Under the pieces are notes generated by a model that worked only from the letters and a program-made list of their open reading frames with translations, was not told the origin of the DNA and searched no databases. The position numbers were made by a program, and so were the translations under genes. Below, piece by piece: positions 41,731 through 64,000 of a DNA stretch of 64,000 bases (positions are counted from its first letter, which is position 1; the number at the start of each line of letters is the position of its first letter). Source of the DNA: Sceloporus undulatus (taxonomy: Eukaryota; Chordata; Lepidosauria; Squamata; Phrynosomatidae); the NCBI RefSeq assembly GCF_019175285.1, contig NC_056528.1, forward strand, positions 19,651,657 to 19,715,656. The letters run 5' to 3'.

Positions 41731-42124
41731 ATTGCAGCCAATTACTGATTGAGGGAAAGCCCTGCTACCAGCCTCAATTCACTGGGTTATATTACCTGGT
41801 TCTGAGACATGCTGTCAAAAATGTCAGAGATTGTAGGTGCCCTGACACTCTCCATTTCTAGACACAATTCAAACTTCTGGTCTCAAGTTTTAAACCCCTG
41901 AGCCTATTGAGAACAAAGTACATTCAGGACTGTTTCTGCACTCATGAACACATGTCTTAATGTTTTGTGAGGCCATTCTTAGGAAGCGAAAACAGGAAAT
42001 GTCCGGCAGAGGACTTTTTCAGCACTGATAACCAGATGACTTGCCTGGCATCATCCATCAGCCCACTTCTGTCTTTTCTGATTTTCTGTTTAGGTTGGTT
42101 TCCTTAACCCACTATGTTACTGAT

Positions 42125-42205
42125 TTCATAGCATCATAGAATCCTAGAGTTGGAAGAGATTTCAAGGGTCATCCAGTCCACCCCCCTTCCATGCAGGAAT
42201 ACACA
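42125..42205 (-). mobile_element. CR1 LINE 3' tail, antisense
   Basis: 'CATCATAGAATCCTAGAGTTGG', 'CAAGGGTCATCCAGTCCA' and 'CATGCAGGAATACACAATC' are the reverse complement of the CR1 3' tail, with the CATAGAAT octamer at its start. Confidence 0.82.
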
Positions 42206-42997
42206 ATCAAAGAAGGATACTTCACCACACTCTCAATGTGTTTCATTAAAGTAAATAGGCAAATAGATTTTTATACATGCTTATATTCAGTCCCTCTAAG
42301 AGCATATGTTCCCAGCAATGCTTACAAGATAAATGGAAAGCAATGTAAAATTTATTGTAAAATATGCAAAATTAAAACAACCACTAAAACAGAAGTAGTT
42401 CCTGCCTCAGCTGCCTGAAAATTAACACACCAAATTTATGAACTATCTTAAAAGCTTGGGAAATCTGTATTTTGGCCTGGCACCTAGGTTGTGGTAACAA
42501 GGATGGCACCAGGATAAGAAAATGTGTTTGAAAGATGTGGTGCTCCCATAGAAAAGGCTCTCTCTGTGGCTGCCACCCACCATATTTTAGCCTTCCTAAA
42601 GAAAGATTTGGGGCAACGATTTCAGTGACAGGAAAATTGATCTAGAAGAAGACTGTCTTAAGAAGTTCCAGTATCCCAAGCCATTGCATTCCTTCCAGAC
42701 TACAGTGTTTTCATGCTTATCTTCTCCTGCATTTCCAACCTGTAGGTAAAAACATACCCTATTCTCAGTAAGAGTGAGAAAGAAGTTGGTAGGATAAGGT
42801 GTTCATAGACTTCAGTCTACTTCAAATGGATCTGAAGTCTATGAAAGCTTCTTTCTTTCTTTCAGACTGAAAATGCTGCAATACCCCTCTGTATACTGAT
42901 CTAGACTAACACAGCAATGTCTTTGAATTCCAGTAAGAGAGTGTGATTCTTTTTCTTCCTTGCAGTTGGACCACCTGATGGATTCTCCCAGAGGACA

Positions 42998-55371
<12,374 letters not shown>

Positions 55372-56540
55372 CTTTCAAAAAAACAAAACACCAAATGGGG
55401 ATTTCTGCGGCAGACCTAAGACAGACTTGAGAGAGGGGCAAATGGAAGAGTGCCAGTGCCTGCTGTTTGCAGCCTGTGCAATGAGACCTTCAGAGTCATC
55501 TTGGCAGTGCTCCAGCCTTACTGAAAATGGGAGAAAGTGTCCTGAAATTGGAGATTCCTGGCTATTTGAACGGGTTCGACCACAAGGACGGATTTGTCAG
55601 TGAGCAGCTGTCTTGTCCCATGTGGCATACCTCCTGAGATACTGGTGGTTCCTGAAAATGCTTGCTTAATTAAGTGTGCTGCATACTACTATACAAAAAT
55701 GTTTTGGGCATCTTCTATATTTAAAGCCATGTAGACATTTGGAAGATACCTCTTGAGACCATCTTGGGTTAAAGGGAAGTTCTCCTGCAACACTTGATAC
55801 TTGTTTCATTCCCCTTTTGTCCTTTTTACCAGAAGGCTGTTTAAACATAAACAACTGAGTTTTAATTCAGTACCTCAAAGCAGCCTGGTTTTTTTTATAG
55901 CGCAACTCAAGAAGAAATGCTTTGATAGCTGATTGCAACCAACACTTGGAAAACTGGTTACATCTCAAACCTCTTTCCAATCAGAGCAAACCAACTTCGA
56001 TTTGGGATTATTTCCCAATCTTTTTTTAAACTGTCAATTCACTACTTGATGAGACAAAATACAAACTGGTTTAATTTGACACTGGATCTGTGCATGTCTC
56101 TTTCTCAATGGCTGCAAAAATCAATAATCTATAAAGGGCAGCATTAAATTTTGGCTTCTGCCAGTGGCCTGAAAAACAGTGTTACAGGAGTTTTCATGTT
56201 TGGCTTTGCCTTTTTTCCTCATTTAGTCACTGGTTACCTGGATCCATTTGTATCCCGACCATCTTTAAACTGATAAAAGAAGAGCCATATCCTTAAAACT
56301 TCAGGTATACCAAGTTCTTTCTCTAATTATACTTTTATGTTATACAGAGACCATCCCTTCATGCAGTGTACCCTAAATTCTTCTATCACTAATGGAAACC
56401 TAGCCATTCAAATTCACAATGACTCCCAGTGGGGATATATTAAATTCTGCAATTAGAATGAATAATGTAAAAAGAAGCATCATTTAATTGGGTTCCATTG
56501 TGGAATCAGTGCTTGATAATAAACTCCTGTATTTTGCAGG
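55372..56540 (+). other. INPP5E: INPP5E 3' UTR (presumed)
   Basis: Non-repetitive sequence follows the stop and carries AATAAA at 56518-56523 (GATAATAAACTCCTG). No better upstream signal was seen, although an earlier cleavage site cannot be excluded. Confidence 0.5.
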
Positions 56541-57774
56541 ATGCTTAATTTTAATATTACTTCTCAGGCTACTTCATTTGATGTCTTTTGGCACATTCTT
56601 ATGGATCCACTTATGGATATTGCTCCAAAGTTACAAGATTCTTTTCCTCTTACAGTGCACTATTACTGTCAAAGTACTAGATGAGGAAGTGTTAACCCAG
56701 CTGCCATCAGTGCCACTATACTTTTAAAGGTGGGTGGAGAGATGGGACTTTGAAACTTAGAGAGGTAGCAGAAAGTAGGCATATCTGAAGTCAAATGAAC
56801 AATTAAATCTCCAGCTGATTATCAAATACACTACAGTACTGCCTTTTTTAAAACCCAAGTTGAAAGCTGTGGCCCTTGAGATGTTTTTGGCATACAAGTT
56901 CCACCACCCCTAGCACAGCCAATGGTGAAGAATGATGGAACAGTTGCCCATTCCTACGCCGCATTAAATACTGTACTGTTACAGACTGGCAGTCTTGTGG
57001 CTTCTGGATACTGCAAGGTGACCATCCCTGCTTTAGGACAATAAGAAGTTTGTCTATTATATTTTCAAGGAGAGGTGGGAATGGGCCCAGATTTGATTCT
57101 CAACACCTCTAGTCAAGCAGAAAGTCTGGGAAAGATCTTTGAAGAGGAGAGCCACTTTTCTTGCAAGAATACAGCATATTGGCATAGATGTCAAACAAAG
57201 CAACCATGTTAAAGTTCTAATTGTTCTGGATCTTGGATCAACAAAAGGCTTGTGGTGCCTTGAATAGATTGTCAGTTGCATCTGAAAAGAGCAGAGGCGC
57301 CCACAGTAATCTTTTAGATTGTAATCCTATATACATCTTACCTGAGTAAGTCTCATTGAACCGAAAGGTGTTAATTTATGAGTCAACATGTACAGGAGTA
57401 TGCTGTTAGTCTTTGAACTAACATTATGGCTATATTTGCTGCAGCAGTGTAATCTAGATCTAGATCTTAATCACAACCCTTGTGGACCAAGGAAAGGCTG
57501 GTTTATTGCCCATGTTTCAAGGCTAGACTTTGGAGGTCTAACTGGAAGTCAAAACATCCTCACTGAACACATGATCTGTTAACTCTTTATTTGTATTCTC
57601 TACCATGGAGTGCAACTGTTGGGCAAGGTGTTGCAGTTTATGTAAACACTAATCAACATGAACAGAGATTTAGATAACAGAACAAGCTGTTTCTCCATGG
57701 TAGCTTTTCCAGCTGAGGCAGTCAACCTTACTGGCAAGTGGTTTCTTTTAAATTATGTTTTATGAAGTCTAAGG
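56541..57774. other. Convergent intergenic region INPP5E / PMPCA
   Basis: No gene was recognised. A decayed hAT-like miniature element lies at about 56866-56957 (GCTGTGGCCCTTGAGATG, ending AGTTGCCCATTCC). The rest showed nothing identifiable. Confidence 0.5.
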
Positions 57775-57794
57775 AGTCTTCTGCAGAAGAAAAG

Positions 57795-57800
57795 TTTATT
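57795..57800 (-). terminator. PMPCA: PMPCA polyadenylation signal AATAAA (minus strand)
   Basis: TTTATT on the plus strand, 144 bases past the PMPCA stop, reads AATAAA on the minus strand. It implies a short 3' UTR of about 165 nt ending near 57775. Confidence 0.7.
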
Positions 57801-57943
57801 TCCAGGGGTGAATGTCCTCAGACAGACATGCCAGAAGCGCTCCGTTGAAGGCCCAAAGACGCCACTCTTGCACACAAATAGAAGTTTCGCCAAGAGAATC
57901 CTAATCCTGGCAAGAGACTCATGCAGTGTCATTTGCAGCAGTT

Positions 57944-63845
<5,902 letters not shown>

Positions 63846-63914
63846 CTGGAACACAAGCGTTGTTATATTAAGCCATTCAAGGATACAGTATTGACTTCGG
63901 GACCACTTACACAG

Positions 63915-64000
63915 ATAAAGTGTGCGAAGAAGGGATCTTGTAACATCTTTGAGACTAACTTTGACGGTGAGTTCCTGCATGGCAGAAGGGGGCTGGACTG
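63915..64000 (+). mobile_element. Repeat junction: Penelope-like scrap then CR1 3' tail (cut by edge)
   Basis: 'GATCTTGTAACATCTTTGAGACTAAC' (seen as ATCTTGTAACATC and TTTGAGACTAAC) resembles a common reptile retroelement terminus. It is followed at about 63964 by 'GTTCCTGCATGGCAGAAGGG' and 'GGCTGGACTG', the CR1 3' end, which continues past the window. Confidence 0.55.

Larger units (their letters stand above)
40060..42965 (+). other. INPP5E upstream region / first intron
   Basis: Apart from the repeats listed separately (40605-40680 foldback arm; CR1 pieces at 41515-41730 and 42125-42205), nothing was recognised. A possible non-coding exon near 40855-40900 (after TTGTTTTGCAG) cannot be confirmed. 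The stretch ends at the acceptor of the first INPP5E coding exon. Confidence 0.4.

Overview
This is vertebrate nuclear DNA, most likely from a squamate reptile and probably a lizard. All genes are multi-exon with GT-AG introns and most closely match vertebrate proteins. The repeats point to squamates: a young CR1 LINE ending in ATTCTATG octamers, RTE/BovB LINE fragments, tRNA-headed and 5S-rRNA-headed SINEs with BovB-like tails, L2-like LINE pieces, Penelope-like termini, and several hAT and Tigger miniature elements. Taxon assignment is inference from this mix; the gene identifications rest on exon-by-exon reading of protein similarity.

Three protein genes fill the window in the order known around human 9q34.3: SEC16A (+), INPP5E (+), PMPCA (-). 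SEC16A is complete: a promoter with a four-copy CRE-bearing tandem repeat (about 200-670), a probable non-coding first exon (to 760), one giant coding exon (4262-8025) and 30 further coding exons to the stop at 37051, with a poly(A) signal at 38547. The spliced reading gives about 2428 residues with every junction in frame. INPP5E follows on the same strand with 10 coding exons (42998-55371, about 622 residues), including the full inositol 5-phosphatase core and a C-terminal CaaX box. PMPCA lies tail-to-tail on the minus strand; 12 exons (63845 down to 57944) give about 501 residues of the mitochondrial processing peptidase alpha subunit. Its first exon, with most of the targeting peptide, is beyond the right edge.

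The products act in different compartments: SEC16A organises COPII budding at ER exit sites, INPP5E removes the 5-phosphate from phosphoinositides in primary cilia, and PMPCA helps cleave mitochondrial presequences. Their grouping is conserved synteny, not a shared pathway.

Introns and intergenic DNA are largely repeats. The most informative are: a CR1 copy in INPP5E intron 8 whose reverse transcriptase frame is open from its truncation point to its stop, flanked by a 9-bp duplication; two short L1-type insertions with long target-site duplications; a 371-bp hAT miniature element with a perfect 8-bp duplication; a foldback element nested in a BovB fragment; and a head-to-head pair of Penelope-like termini. 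Host-gene points of note are the CRE minisatellite promoter, a duplicated 48-nt exon module in the SEC16A C-terminal region, and a 44-bp near-perfect palindrome in the presumed INPP5E 5' region. No endogenous retrovirus, Polinton, CRISPR array, tRNA gene or rRNA gene was recognised.
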